From Candidatus Wolframiiraptor sinensis (GTDB taxonomy: Archaea; Thermoproteota; Nitrososphaeria_A; Caldarchaeales; Wolframiiraptoraceae), in contig JALNJX010000001.1 in assembly GCA_023268255.1 (NCBI GenBank), positions 124,001-188,000 on the forward strand: 64,000 nucleotides of DNA. The letters are read 5' to 3'. Made by a program: the position numbers and the translations under genes. Below, piece by piece: positions 43,320-52,408 of this stretch (positions are counted from its first letter, which is position 1; each line of letters starts with the position of its first letter). Under the pieces are notes generated by a model. The model saw only the letters and a program-made list of their open reading frames with translations. It had not been told where the DNA came from and made no database searches.

Positions 43320-44633
43320 ATGAGGTATATCGAGGCGACTCCATTTTCTAGGGCCAGGTTCGAGGAGGCGCGAAAACATCTCCCGGGAGGGGTATCATAC
43401 TCGATAAGGCACTTCGAGCCGTATCCGATCTACGTGTCGGCCGCGCGCGATCGCAGGATTTGGGACCTCGATGGAAACGAGTACACGGATTACTGGATGG
43501 GTCATGGAGCCCTGCTGATGGGACATGGTTATCGGCCGGTGATCGAGGCGGCGATGAGCCAGCTTCGGGAATACGCTCACGTGGGGCTTCCTCATGAGTG
43601 GGAGGTTAAGTTGGCGAGGCAGGTCTCGAGGATGGTGGAGAGCGTGGAGATGATCAGGTTCACGAATAGCGGGACCGAGGCGGCGATGTACGTGTGCAGG
43701 CTGGCGAGAGCTTACACGGGGAAGAAGGCGATCGCGAAGTTCGAGGGAGGTTGGCACGGCGGATACGATTGTCTCCACATCGGGGTTCAACCGCCATACG
43801 AGGCTCCTGGAAGCCTTGGGATCCTAGAGGATTCGCTCAAGCACACGATACTACTGCCATTTAATGATCTCGAGGGTGTTGAGAGGCGAGTGAAAGGGCT
43901 CGAGCTCGCCGCGATAATAATCGAGCCCGTTCTAGGTGCTGGTGGAGCGATACCGGCTGACCCCGACTTCCTGAAGGGACTGCGGGAGATCTGCGACTCG
44001 CTCGGAGCGCTGCTGATATTCGATGAGGTGATCACAGGGTTCAGATTATCGCCTGGCGGCGCGCAGAAGATCTACGGCGTCAAGCCTGATCTAACGATCT
44101 TCGGAAAGATTCTCGGCGGTGGAATCTTCCCGTCGGGCGGCTTCGGCGGAAGAGCGGATATAATGGAGCTCCTAGATCAGGTGAAGCATCCGAGGCCGCA
44201 TGAGCGGGCATTTCAGGGCGGGACATATGCCGCGAACCCGCTAACCACGAGAGCGGGCTACACGCTCCTCAGAGAGCTCGAGGCGAAACCGGAGATCTAT
44301 CAGGAGCTCAATACGCTTGGAGAGCATGCCAGGAATGAATTAGAGAATGTCTTCTCCAGATATGGACTTGAGGCCCATGTTACAGGGATCGGCTCGATGA
44401 TTGGGCTGCATTTCACCCGCGAGAAGCCCAGAAGCGCGGCGATGGCCCAGCGGGAAAAGAGGCTGGAGTTGGCCAAAGCGTTCTTCATCCACGCGCTGGA
44501 GAGCGGGATAATCTACCTGACGCCCGAGAGCCCACTCCTCTTCATCTCCGCGGCGCACACCCGGGAGGACCTGGATAGGCTGATAGAGGTCGCGGAGTAT
44601 TTCGCCAAGAAAAAGGGCTACTCCCTGAAGTAG
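43320..44633 (+). CDS. Glutamate-1-semialdehyde aminotransferase-like class III aminotransferase
   Basis: A 437-residue PLP enzyme. LPGGVSYSIRHFEPYP and NEYTDYWMGHGALLMGH open it; FTNSGTEAAMYVCRLARA and FEGGWHGGYD are shared with HemL; IFDEVITGFR holds the PLP ring; the PLP lysine lies in FGKILGGGIFPSGGFGG. HemL converts glutamate 1-semialdehyde to 5-aminolevulinate. However no other haem genes are near, and archaea have HemL-like paralogues of unknown substrate, so I keep the name generic. Its 3' end overlaps the convergent permease gene by 16 bases. Confidence 0.82.
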   Translation: MRYIEATPFSRARFEEARKHLPGGVSYSIRHFEPYPIYVSAARDRRIWDLDGNEYTDYWMGHGALLMGHGYRPVIEAAMSQLREYAHVGLPHEWEVKLARQVSRMVESVEMIRFTNSGTEAAMYVCRLARAYTGKKAIAKFEGGWHGGYDCLHIGVQPPYEAPGSLGILEDSLKHTILLPFNDLEGVERRVKGLELAAIIIEPVLGAGGAIPADPDFLKGLREICDSLGALLIFDEVITGFRLSPGGAQKIYGVKPDLTIFGKILGGGIFPSGGFGGRADIMELLDQVKHPRPHERAFQGGTYAANPLTTRAGYTLLRELEAKPEIYQELNTLGEHARNELENVFSRYGLEAHVTGIGSMIGLHFTREKPRSAAMAQREKRLELAKAFFIHALESGIIYLTPESPLLFISAAHTREDLDRLIEVAEYFAKKKGYSLK

Positions 44634-46747
44634 GGCTGGAGGAATGCTCTGGGAGCTCTGGCCTTCTTGCCTAGGGCCGCTGATATCGCGACCGTGAGCA
44701 GATATGGTATTGACTGGAAGAACTGGTATGGTAGCTGGACTATTGTGACGAGCCAAGCTTGAAGAGCGTTCAGGAACCCGAAGAAGATGCATGCTAGCCA
44801 TATCCATGCCGGGTTCCAGTTTCCGAGGACCACGAGAGCCATGGCTATCCAGCTCCACTCTCCGCCGACGTTCAGGTTGAATGATCTCAGGTCTATGAGC
44901 GAGTAAAATGCCCCGCCGACCGCCATGAGTGCGGAGCCGGCGAGTACCGCGTAATACCTCACGGCGTGAACCCTGATTAGGGACGAGTCCGCGGCCCTCG
45001 GGTTCTCGCCGACAGCCCTCAGCACGAGCCCCCACCTAGTCCTCGCGAGAATGAACATTAGAATGAGAGGCAGGAGGTATGCGCCTGCATAAACGTATGG
45101 GCTTTGGCTGAATGCTGATCCTATGATGGGCAGATCTCCGAGGGGCCCGAGCTTGAGTGTCGGCGTCGCCGGGACTGTCGGCTCGACGAGGGGAGATCCG
45201 ATCAACACGCGGTGGGCGAAGTATGTCAGGTTCATGGCGTAGAATGTTATGGCTATTCCGGAGATGTGCTGCTGGCACCCGAGGCTCACGACGAGGAGCG
45301 CGTGGAGAAGGCCGAGAAGCATCCCGACCGCGGCGGCCGCGAGAACACCGAGCAGTAAATTGCCCGAGAAGTATGCTGCCATGAAGCCCCATCCAGCGCC
45401 CGCGATCATTATCCCGAGTATTCCCAAGTTCAGGACTCCAGTTTTTTCAATAAGCATCTCGCCGAGCGATGCGAAGATTATGGGCGTCGCCGAGACGAGC
45501 GTTAACCCAACGATGCTCGAGATCATATTCTCCAAGTAGCTCCCCCTCGTGATCGCGCCGAAGATCGCGAGTGCCGCGAGCGCAATGATCGCATACAGCA
45601 TGACTCCCAGCATTCTCCGGTTAAACATCATCCGGGGGAAGGGGCGGTTGCCTCCGGAATCCTTCACGCCGGCCGGCGGCCTCTCAAGCCTGGCAGGCCT
45701 CCTGAGCCTAACTCGGATCCTATATGTGCCGAGAGCTCCCAGTATCAGGAAGAATATGAGCGTCTGCGCCTGTATTATGTCCGAGAGGAATGAGGGGACG
45801 CCGGTGCTCCAGCTCATTGCGTTCGTGCCATTTATCAGTATGCTGAAGAATATTCCGGCGATAGCCGCTCCAACCGGATCGAGGCCGCCGAGCATCGCTA
45901 TCGCCAGGGCTATGAGGCCATAGTTAGGGCCCACGAATGGAGTCATGTAGTAAAGTATTCCTGTTACCTCACATGCTCCGGCGAGCCCCGCAAGGCCGCC
46001 GCTGATGAAGGCCACCCAGAAGTAGATCTTCGGTAAGCTGAATCCCTCGAGCTCCGCAACCCTCGGCGAGGTCGCGGCTATGATCCAGTTCCTGAAAATA
46101 GTCCTGTTCATCAGTAGCCAGAGGAGAGCGAGGAGCATGAATGGCATCAGCACGCCGAGATGAAGCCTCGTGCCCGGGAGGAGTATCGGGAGCTTTGCAT
46201 TGGCGCCTATCTCGGCCGACTGCGGATACGTGGTGTAGGGAGCCCTCATGGGGCCCGTGAGAAGCCCCGCGCATATCTGTAGGATCGCGCTCCAGATCAG
46301 GAGCGTCGTCAAGACCTCATCTTGGTTGCGGCGAACTTTCAGCCACCAGCTAACGAGACACACAGCCGCGCCGCCAAGCCAGCTTAGCGCGAAGATCAGC
46401 GGTACCAAGAGCTGGGGCATCAAGTGCTTCAGCTGGACGCCGAGGTAGGCCGCTATCAGGCCCCCGACGATGAACTGGCCATGCGCTCCTAGATTCCAGA
46501 ACCTGGCCCTAAACGCCACGAGGATCGAGAATGCTAGAAGTATCAGCGGCGACGCGGTGACGAGTATCTCGGCTGGGTTCTCGAAAGGCCACGTGAGGAG
46601 GTAGTAGTATACTGCTCCGAGATCTCCGCCAGCCACCACGACGTATATCGCCGAGGTTAGAAGCGAGAGGGCGATGGCTAAGATTGGAAGGCTCAGCCTC
46701 TTGATCGGAGATGGGGCTTCCCTCTTCTCGAGGCTAAGCTCTAGCAA
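44618..46747 (-). CDS. BMP-type nucleoside ABC importer permease, NupP-NupQ fusion
   Basis: A 709-residue membrane protein with two permease units in one chain. The first (about 1-340) has RFWNLGAHGQFIVGG, the NupP/YufP motif; the second (about 370-709) has LGEMLIEKTGVLNLGILGIMIAGAG, the NupQ/YufQ motif. A soluble linker of about 30 residues, rich in Arg/Pro, joins them. In most bacteria and archaea these are two separate genes. The gene follows the ATPase gene with a 14-base overlap, and the three minus-strand genes at 44.6-49.5 kb form one importer operon, probably for nucleosides. Sixteen bases overlap the convergent HemL-like gene. Confidence 0.88.
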   Translation of the reverse strand: MLELSLEKREAPSPIKRLSLPILAIALSLLTSAIYVVVAGGDLGAVYYYLLTWPFENPAEILVTASPLILLAFSILVAFRARFWNLGAHGQFIVGGLIAAYLGVQLKHLMPQLLVPLIFALSWLGGAAVCLVSWWLKVRRNQDEVLTTLLIWSAILQICAGLLTGPMRAPYTTYPQSAEIGANAKLPILLPGTRLHLGVLMPFMLLALLWLLMNRTIFRNWIIAATSPRVAELEGFSLPKIYFWVAFISGGLAGLAGACEVTGILYYMTPFVGPNYGLIALAIAMLGGLDPVGAAIAGIFFSILINGTNAMSWSTGVPSFLSDIIQAQTLIFFLILGALGTYRIRVRLRRPARLERPPAGVKDSGGNRPFPRMMFNRRMLGVMLYAIIALAALAIFGAITRGSYLENMISSIVGLTLVSATPIIFASLGEMLIEKTGVLNLGILGIMIAGAGWGFMAAYFSGNLLLGVLAAAAVGMLLGLLHALLVVSLGCQQHISGIAITFYAMNLTYFAHRVLIGSPLVEPTVPATPTLKLGPLGDLPIIGSAFSQSPYVYAGAYLLPLILMFILARTRWGLVLRAVGENPRAADSSLIRVHAVRYYAVLAGSALMAVGGAFYSLIDLRSFNLNVGGEWSWIAMALVVLGNWNPAWIWLACIFFGFLNALQAWLVTIVQLPYQFFQSIPYLLTVAISAALGKKARAPRAFLQPYFRE

Positions 46748-48275
46748 CCTCCATCAACCCGCTTATCATCATCCCGAGTTTCTCGACAGTTATCTCCGAT
46801 GGCCTGTACGTCCCGAGTATCCTCCTATTCGCGAATGCCGAGACCCTATCGCAGACTTCAAGCAGCTCCCTGAGATTCGGCGAGAATATTATCGTCGTCA
46901 AGCCCCTCCGCCTCCTCTCCAAAACCATGTCGAAGAATAGCTTGACCCCGCGGGGATCCAGGCCGACTGTCGGGTGAAGGGCTATCAGAAGCTTATCCCA
47001 TCTTCCCAGCACCCTTCCTATGTAGGTTCTCTGCATGTTCCCGCCCGAGAGCGTCTCAACCTGATCTCTCAAATTCCTCAAGATTATCTGGAAATCGCCC
47101 GCAAGCCTTTCGGCGATCCTCCTCCTCTTATCCGGGTCGAGGAATATGCCGCGCGAGAAGAGGTGCTCGCTCCCTATCGTGAGATTATCCTCTATGCTTG
47201 CCCCGAGGATTAGTCCGTCGCGTATTCTATCATCCGAGAGGAACCCCGCGCCGCGCCTCCTGAGCTCAGCCGCGCAGAGGCCGGTAACATTCTCTCCGAA
47301 CAATATTACCCTCCCACGGGCGGGCTTCCTGATACCGTAAATGCACTCCGCCAGCTCCTTCTCCCCGGTTCCGGGCACAGCTGCTATCCCGTGAATCTCG
47401 CCCTCGAACACCTCGAGCTCGAGGCCCTCGACAACAATCTCGCCCCTATCATTCACGACTGTGAGATCCTCGAGCTTCAGGGCGCTCCTCCCGATACATG
47501 GCATCGGCCTCTCAATTTCACTGGACGGCTTGAAGTATTCCACCTCCTCGAACATGCTTCTGATCAGGTCCTCGAGCTCGGCGCTCCTCGAATCAAATCT
47601 CGAGACTATCCTTCCTTTAACCATGACGAGAATCTCATCAACGGCCTCGATCAGGTCGGAGAGATCATGGGAGATCATTATCACGGTGTAGCCGCGCTCC
47701 GTCAGCGCCTTTAGGTGCTCGCTCAGCCTCCTCTTCTGCGGAGCCGGAAGATACGCCATGCTCTCATCCAGGATTAAGACCGGCCTCCTACCAGCCTCGC
47801 GGAGGATCTCGCAAAGCATCAGTGCTCGAATGATCTCGAATATCCTCAGCTGACCTATTGGAAGCCTTTCCGCGGGCTGATCCAGATCAAGCTTGATCTC
47901 GAGCTCCCCGGCTATCCTCTTCGCCCTTCTCCCAACCTCCTCTAAATCCGGTATTAGGCGTGGGTAGAGGAGTGCGAGCTGCTCCAAGAGAGTTAAAGCC
48001 GGAACAAGGTTCGGGTGCTGCTCAACCTTCACGACACCGGCCTCAACGACCGCCTGATGATATTCCTCGATCCTCACGCCATTGACAAAAACATCCCCGC
48101 GATCAGGCCTCAAGTACCCGGAGATGATGTTCGTTAATGTCGATTTTCCAGCTCCATTGGGTCCAACGAGGCCATATGCTCTCCCGCCATCGAGCTCTAG
48201 GCTGATGTCATTTAATGCTATGGCGCCTCCGACGAAGGTTTTGCTCACGTTCTTCAGCCTGATCGCGGGGTTCAT
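46734..48275 (-). CDS. BMP-type nucleoside ABC importer ATPase (two ABC domains)
   Basis: A 513-residue ATPase with two ABC domains of the NupO/RbsA type. Domain one: Walker A GPNGAGKST, signature-like PIGQLRIFEIIRALM and Walker B LILDESMAYL. Domain two: a degenerate Walker A reading GIAAVPGTGEKEL, signature LSGGNMQRTYIGR and HPTVGLD. One weak site is normal in this family; here domain one's signature is also poor (LPIGQ for LSxGE/Q). The cytoplasmic motor powers the fused permease downstream; the solute-binding protein is upstream. Confidence 0.92.
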   Translation of the reverse strand: MNPAIRLKNVSKTFVGGAIALNDISLELDGGRAYGLVGPNGAGKSTLTNIISGYLRPDRGDVFVNGVRIEEYHQAVVEAGVVKVEQHPNLVPALTLLEQLALLYPRLIPDLEEVGRRAKRIAGELEIKLDLDQPAERLPIGQLRIFEIIRALMLCEILREAGRRPVLILDESMAYLPAPQKRRLSEHLKALTERGYTVIMISHDLSDLIEAVDEILVMVKGRIVSRFDSRSAELEDLIRSMFEEVEYFKPSSEIERPMPCIGRSALKLEDLTVVNDRGEIVVEGLELEVFEGEIHGIAAVPGTGEKELAECIYGIRKPARGRVILFGENVTGLCAAELRRRGAGFLSDDRIRDGLILGASIEDNLTIGSEHLFSRGIFLDPDKRRRIAERLAGDFQIILRNLRDQVETLSGGNMQRTYIGRVLGRWDKLLIALHPTVGLDPRGVKLFFDMVLERRRRGLTTIIFSPNLRELLEVCDRVSAFANRRILGTYRPSEITVEKLGMMISGLMEVARA

Positions 48276-48297
48276 GGATCTCTACACCCGGCTTTCA

Positions 48298-49536
48298 CTA
48301 CTTCTTGAGCTTTCCAGCTCTCCGCGCCAATACGACTATCGCTGCCGCCTCGATCACGGCGACGGCCGCTAGTATGTATGCCGCTATCTCGAGGACCTGG
48401 GCTGGCTGCTGGGGGGCCGCTCCGCCGGCTTGCTGAAGCTCGGGCCAAACCTGCTCCGGCGGCAGCTCTATTATCGGGACCCAGGTCATGCCGCTCCTAA
48501 TCTTATCCTCCCACTCCTTAACCAGGCTCAGGATCTCATCATTGAGCGGCGGGCTCGGCTCCCCGAAGTGGTGGAAGGGCGCGAGATAAGAGCCGTCAAA
48601 GCTCATCCACGAGTATGTTCCGAGGTTGTCGGCGGTAAATGATCCGGATAAGACTCTCTCGAAGACGACCCTGACGGTTGGCCTCATATCCCATACCAGG
48701 CTCGTTATCGTTACCTCGGGCGCTCTCTCATACTGGTCGGCTATGTTCCCGATAACCCAGACCTCCTTGCCCCCGGCGTAAGCCTCCCTCGCAGCTTCCT
48801 CCGCGCCAACCCTCTCTGCGAAGATCACGTCGACGCCGCTGTCTATCAGGGTCTTCGCAAGCCTCTTAGCCGTCGCCGGATGATACCACGGCGACTCGCC
48901 GGGCGGTATATTGCCGAGCAAATAGACGACCTTGACCTCGACATTCGGGTTAACAGTCTTGGCGCCGTGAATGAAGGCATTCACGATCCTATTCACTTCG
49001 TTTATAGGCATCGCGGCAACCACGCCTATCTTGTTCGTCTTTGTTATCTTCCCAGCTATTATCCCGGCGAGGAACGCGGGCTGATGAAGCCAGTTATCGA
49101 AGACGGCGAAGTTCGGCGGGGTCGGGGAGTACTCGCTTCCAGCGGCGAAGGCCACGTGCGGGAAGTCCTTGGCGACCCTCCTAGCGATATCCTCCTTCAG
49201 GAAAGCGTCGAGAAAGACTACGTCAGCGACCTTAGCCGCATCCCTAAGCGCCAGCTCATACTCCTTAGGATCTTGCTTCCTGTCCACAAACCGGTAATCA
49301 ACCTCTATGCCCTTAGCCCTATACTCCTCAGCGACAGCCAAGATCGCTTGGTGAATAGCGCCATCCCAAGGCTCGCTCACAGGCGTCTGGAAGACAGCCC
49401 TGACAACGAGCTTTCCGCGAGCTTTCTGACACTCGGCAGCGGTCAGCGATAATCCCGCGAGAGCGATGCAGAGCGAAAGAATCAAGGCGAGAAACACGAA
49501 GGCTCTCGCCGCAAAACTCCTACTTGCTCGGGGCAT
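48298..49536 (-). CDS. BMP/PnrA-family nucleoside-binding protein, membrane-anchored
   Basis: A 412-residue solute-binding protein. A signal peptide (residues about 12-35), then a two-lobed BMP domain (VRAVFQTPVSEPWDGAIHQ near residue 47, DAFLKED, NKIGVVAAMPINEVNRIVNAF, DVIFAERVGAEEA), and a C-terminal transmembrane helix (about 380-400) with a short RRAGKLKK cytoplasmic end, which replaces the bacterial lipid anchor. PnrA relatives bind purine nucleosides. It is first in the importer operon. Confidence 0.88.
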   Translation of the reverse strand: MPRASRSFAARAFVFLALILSLCIALAGLSLTAAECQKARGKLVVRAVFQTPVSEPWDGAIHQAILAVAEEYRAKGIEVDYRFVDRKQDPKEYELALRDAAKVADVVFLDAFLKEDIARRVAKDFPHVAFAAGSEYSPTPPNFAVFDNWLHQPAFLAGIIAGKITKTNKIGVVAAMPINEVNRIVNAFIHGAKTVNPNVEVKVVYLLGNIPPGESPWYHPATAKRLAKTLIDSGVDVIFAERVGAEEAAREAYAGGKEVWVIGNIADQYERAPEVTITSLVWDMRPTVRVVFERVLSGSFTADNLGTYSWMSFDGSYLAPFHHFGEPSPPLNDEILSLVKEWEDKIRSGMTWVPIIELPPEQVWPELQQAGGAAPQQPAQVLEIAAYILAAVAVIEAAAIVVLARRAGKLKK

Positions 49537-49555
49537 ATTGGATGATGTTCAAGGC

Positions 49556-49570
49556 CTCATTTAACTATTC
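49556..49570 (-). promoter_or_regulatory. TATA-like box for the nucleoside importer operon
   Basis: The minus strand reads GAATAGTTAAATGAG about 20-34 bases upstream of the start codon at 49536. Confidence 0.35.
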
Positions 49571-49645
49571 CCGAGCATTAGGGCCGAAGATATATTGCTC
49601 GAAAACACCCGGATATGAACCGCGCGGAGAATCCTCCAGAAAGAA

Positions 49646-49655
49646 GATTTTTAAG
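49646..49655 (+). promoter_or_regulatory. TATA box for tRNA-Phe
   Basis: GATTTTTAAG lies 26-35 bases before the tRNA 5' end at 49681. Confidence 0.5.
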
Positions 49656-49680
49656 AAGCCGGTAGAATAATGAAGAAACG

Positions 49681-49752
49681 GCCCCGGTAGCTCAGCGGGA
49701 GAGCGCCCGGCTGAAGACCGGGTTGTCGTGGGTTCAAATCCCACCCGGGGCA
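49681..49752 (+). tRNA. tRNA-Phe (anticodon GAA)
   Basis: Intronless cloverleaf: acceptor GCCCCGG/CCGGGGC, D-arm GCTC...GAGC, anticodon stem CCCGG/CCGGG with loop CTGAAGA (anticodon GAA), T-arm GTGGG-TTCAAAT-CCCAC, discriminator A at 49752. The base 3' to the anticodon, position 37, is G, the substrate for wybutosine-type modification; a TYW2-like enzyme is encoded at 62257. Confidence 0.96.
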
Positions 49753-50343
49753 CTATCTATATTTTGCGCAATTTGTCAATGCTTCTGGCATTATCTCGTG
49801 TTTTGCCGGCGAGTTGAGAGGAAAAGGAGGTAGGGATTAGGGAAGCGTCTTCTTTTCTTCAGCGCTTCCTCGGGCTCTCATGCTTGTAGATTATGGTAAA
49901 TACAATTCTTCGATAGAATTCGAGTTGGCTTCTCGCTCTGGCGCGGATGTAATAGATTTCGTTTCCTTTGGTATATTCGCCTTGTCCTCAGGCACACTTC
50001 TGGGCGTTCCCTTCTTTGCGAGGGGATGTGGACGGCATCTCTATTCCCGGATCAGGTCTCGCTTATTACATCCTACTTCGCTCATCAGCTGACGGCATCC
50101 TTATCAATTGATAGACTTCGGTTTTCGTCGCTCTCTTAAAAGTCCACATGATTCAGAAAGAATTTAGAGGGGTTACTGGCTCAAGCTTCTATCGCGAGAA
50201 TTATCCTTGGTAATAGAGTTCTAAACTGGCGGGCGGCCAGCATCAAATATCGTTGCCTATTGGGTGCCTGAGGCTAAATAATCGTAAAATGTTTGTGGAT
50301 CATGTTTAAAACAGGAGCTCATGGAAATTGAGGTGGATCTGCC
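49753..50343. other. 590-base gap downstream of tRNA-Phe
   Basis: I find no convincing gene. A 70-codon open frame at 49880-50092 has no recognisable motif and a composition unlike its neighbours. The sequence is noticeably poorer in G+C than the coding regions. Being next to a tRNA gene it could be an old integration site, but I see no duplicated tRNA 3' end here that would mark one. A/T-rich promoter-like bases (about 50270-50305) precede etfB. Confidence 0.4.
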
Positions 50344-51144
50344 GTGCGCCTAGGGCTCAGGATCATCGTATTGATAAAACAGGTTCCCGATATTGAGAAA
50401 GTTAGGTTTGACGTGGAGACCGGGAGAATTGATAGAAGCTCAGCGCCCGCCGAGACGAATCCATTCGATCTCCACGCCTTGGAAGCTGGGCTGCAGATCA
50501 AGGAAAAGCTCGGCGGCTCGGTCACGGTCATCAGCATGAGCCCAAGGCAAGCGGAATCATCGCTTAAAGATGCTTTGGCCAGAGGCGCTGATAGAGCAAT
50601 CTTGCTGACTGATACGAGGCTGGCTGGAGCTGATACAATAGCCACCGCGAAGGCCCTCGCCGCGGCCATCAGAAAGCTCGGAGAATTCGACTTGATCCTA
50701 TGCGGCGAGAAGACAGTTGACGGGGATACGGGGCAAGTTGGCCCAGAGGTGGCTGAGCTCCTCGGAATACCTCATGCGGCCTACGTCTGCGAGATCAGGG
50801 AAATCACCCATGAATGGATCAAAGTGGTCTCAGATATGGGTGACAAGTACCTTTATGAGCTTAAGCTTCCAGCCCTCTTGACTGTTACTAGAGAGCTCAA
50901 CTCGCCGAGGCTACCAACACTGAAAGATCTTCTCAGGGCTAAGCGCTCTCAAGTGGAGGTTTGGACCGCCGACGACCTCTCCGAATATGTTCCACTGGAT
51001 CAGCTGGGCTTCCAGGGATCCAAGACCAGGGTCGTTAAAGTCGTGATACCGAGCACAGAGCATAGAAGGGGTATTATGCTGAGAGGCGATGAGGCGGTCG
51101 AGAAAATCGGGATGATAATCCTGAGCGAGGTGCTTGGAAAATGA
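50344..51144 (+). CDS. etfB: Electron transfer flavoprotein, beta subunit
   Basis: A 266-residue subunit. IVLIKQVPDIEKVRFD and SSAPAETNPFDLHALEAG open it; LCGEKTVDGDTGQVGPEVAELLG is the conserved AMP/FAD-binding segment. With EtfA it carries electrons from a dehydrogenase. Start is GTG 50344 with GAGGTGG upstream. The GEKTVDGDTGQVGP segment resembles forms that bind FAD in bifurcating Etfs, where beta carries a second FAD in place of AMP. It overlaps etfA by ATGA. Confidence 0.92.
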   Translation: MRLGLRIIVLIKQVPDIEKVRFDVETGRIDRSSAPAETNPFDLHALEAGLQIKEKLGGSVTVISMSPRQAESSLKDALARGADRAILLTDTRLAGADTIATAKALAAAIRKLGEFDLILCGEKTVDGDTGQVGPEVAELLGIPHAAYVCEIREITHEWIKVVSDMGDKYLYELKLPALLTVTRELNSPRLPTLKDLLRAKRSQVEVWTADDLSEYVPLDQLGFQGSKTRVVKVVIPSTEHRRGIMLRGDEAVEKIGMIILSEVLGK

Positions 51145-52124
51145 GCAGGAGGGGAATACTGGTTTACGCGGAGACTATTGGCTCGGAAATCCACCCCGTA
51201 ACCTTTGAGCTCATCGGAAAGGCGAGAGAACTGGCCGAAAAACTCGATCTAGAGGTCTGGAGCACCATTCTGGGTTATGGGATCGCGGATAAGGCGGCTG
51301 AGCTGATATATCATGGCGCCGATAAGGTATACGTCTATGATGATGAGCGCCTGCGTGATCTAAATGTGATAGCGCACAAGAGCGTGCTCGTGGAGCTGGC
51401 TAAAGAGATTGAGCCCGAGATATTCCTGCTGGGCGCCACGCCGTGGGGGCGAAGCCTAGCTCCAAGAATCGCCGCAGCACTGGATACGGGCCTAACGGCC
51501 GACTGCATAGACCTGCAAATCGACAAGGATGGCGAGCTCTTACAGATAAGGCCGGCATTCACCGGAAACATCCTAGCTCACATAAAGACATCCAGCAGGC
51601 CGATAATGGCCACAATAAGATATAGAGTTATGAAAATGCCTCAACGCGACCCAAGCAGAAAAGGAGAAATAATAATTCGAAAATTCAATGATGTAGATTG
51701 CGACGGCATAAAATGCTTGGGGAAAGTATCTGAGAGAAGAATAAACCTTGCCGACGCGGAGGTAGTGGTCGCCGGGGGAAGAGGATTGAAAAAGAAGGAG
51801 GATCTAGTGCTTCTAGAGGAGCTCGCGAATCTGCTCGGCGGCGTCGTCGGAGTCAGCAGGCCTCTCGTGGAGGAAGGCTGGATCTCCAAGGATCATCAAG
51901 TAGGATTCAGCGGAAACGTGGTAAAGCCAAAACTATACATAGCCTGCGGAATATCCGGCTCGCCACAGCACCTAGCAGGCATGAGGGACTCAGGCATGAT
52001 AATAGCAGTAAACAGCGATCCATCAGCGCCAATATTCAGGCATGCGGACTATGGAGTGGTCGCTGACCTTTACGAATTCATCCCAAAACTAATCCTCTTA
52101 TTGAAGAATCGGAAGGAAATGTGA
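51141..52124 (+). CDS. etfA: Electron transfer flavoprotein, alpha subunit
   Basis: A 327-residue subunit. The N-terminal Rossmann-like part contains LLGATPWGRSLAPRIAAALDTGLTADC; the C-terminal FAD domain contains VVAGGRGLKKKEDLVLLEELA, GVSRPLVEEGW and KPKLYIACGISGSPQHLAGM, the usual FAD-binding core. The middle part (YRVMKMPQRDPSRKGE) is typical of Etf alpha. It follows etfB directly and precedes a GlcD-type oxidase by 285 bases, implying a 2-hydroxyacid dehydrogenase-Etf complex. Confidence 0.93.
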   Translation: MSRRGILVYAETIGSEIHPVTFELIGKARELAEKLDLEVWSTILGYGIADKAAELIYHGADKVYVYDDERLRDLNVIAHKSVLVELAKEIEPEIFLLGATPWGRSLAPRIAAALDTGLTADCIDLQIDKDGELLQIRPAFTGNILAHIKTSSRPIMATIRYRVMKMPQRDPSRKGEIIIRKFNDVDCDGIKCLGKVSERRINLADAEVVVAGGRGLKKKEDLVLLEELANLLGGVVGVSRPLVEEGWISKDHQVGFSGNVVKPKLYIACGISGSPQHLAGMRDSGMIIAVNSDPSAPIFRHADYGVVADLYEFIPKLILLLKNRKEM

Positions 52125-52352
52125 GAGAAGCGTGCAAAATATCACGCTCATGCCACGCATTATCGGTGAAACAAACTCATAGTCTCAGGAAGGCCGAGCG
52201 GAGCATAGCTTTGATCTTTGCAGTATAAGGAGGTTCGGCGAGAAATATTTGAGCGGCACTCTCTTTCCTTTCAATAGAATCTGGCAATAAGTTCGCTGAG
52301 GATCGGCTCTAGAATAAATTAAGGATTAAAGCAGGATGCCGGAGAGCGCAAA

Positions 52353-52367
52353 CTTGGCACAGCCAAG
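52353..52367. repeat. Perfect 6-bp palindrome abutting the promoter of the GlcD-type gene
   Basis: CTTGGC-ACA-GCCAAG at 52353-52367, directly followed by the T-rich TATA box. Its place fits an operator where a dimeric regulator would block TBP binding. Confidence 0.5.
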
Positions 52368-52379
52368 ATTTTTATGAAA
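52367..52379 (+). promoter_or_regulatory. TATA box for the GlcD-type oxidase
   Basis: GATTTTTATGAAA lies 30-42 bases ahead of the ATG at 52409. Confidence 0.45.
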
Positions 52380-52408
52380 CCTCTCCTTAACTTAGCCGAA
52401 TCTAGATC

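Noticed and set aside
49880-50092. 70-codon ORF downstream of tRNA-Phe
   Set aside because: No recognisable motif, atypical composition, and no clear ribosome site; could not be supported as a gene.
49753-50343. Integrated element at tRNA-Phe
   Set aside because: No duplicated tRNA 3' end (attachment repeat) and no integrase in the neighbourhood.
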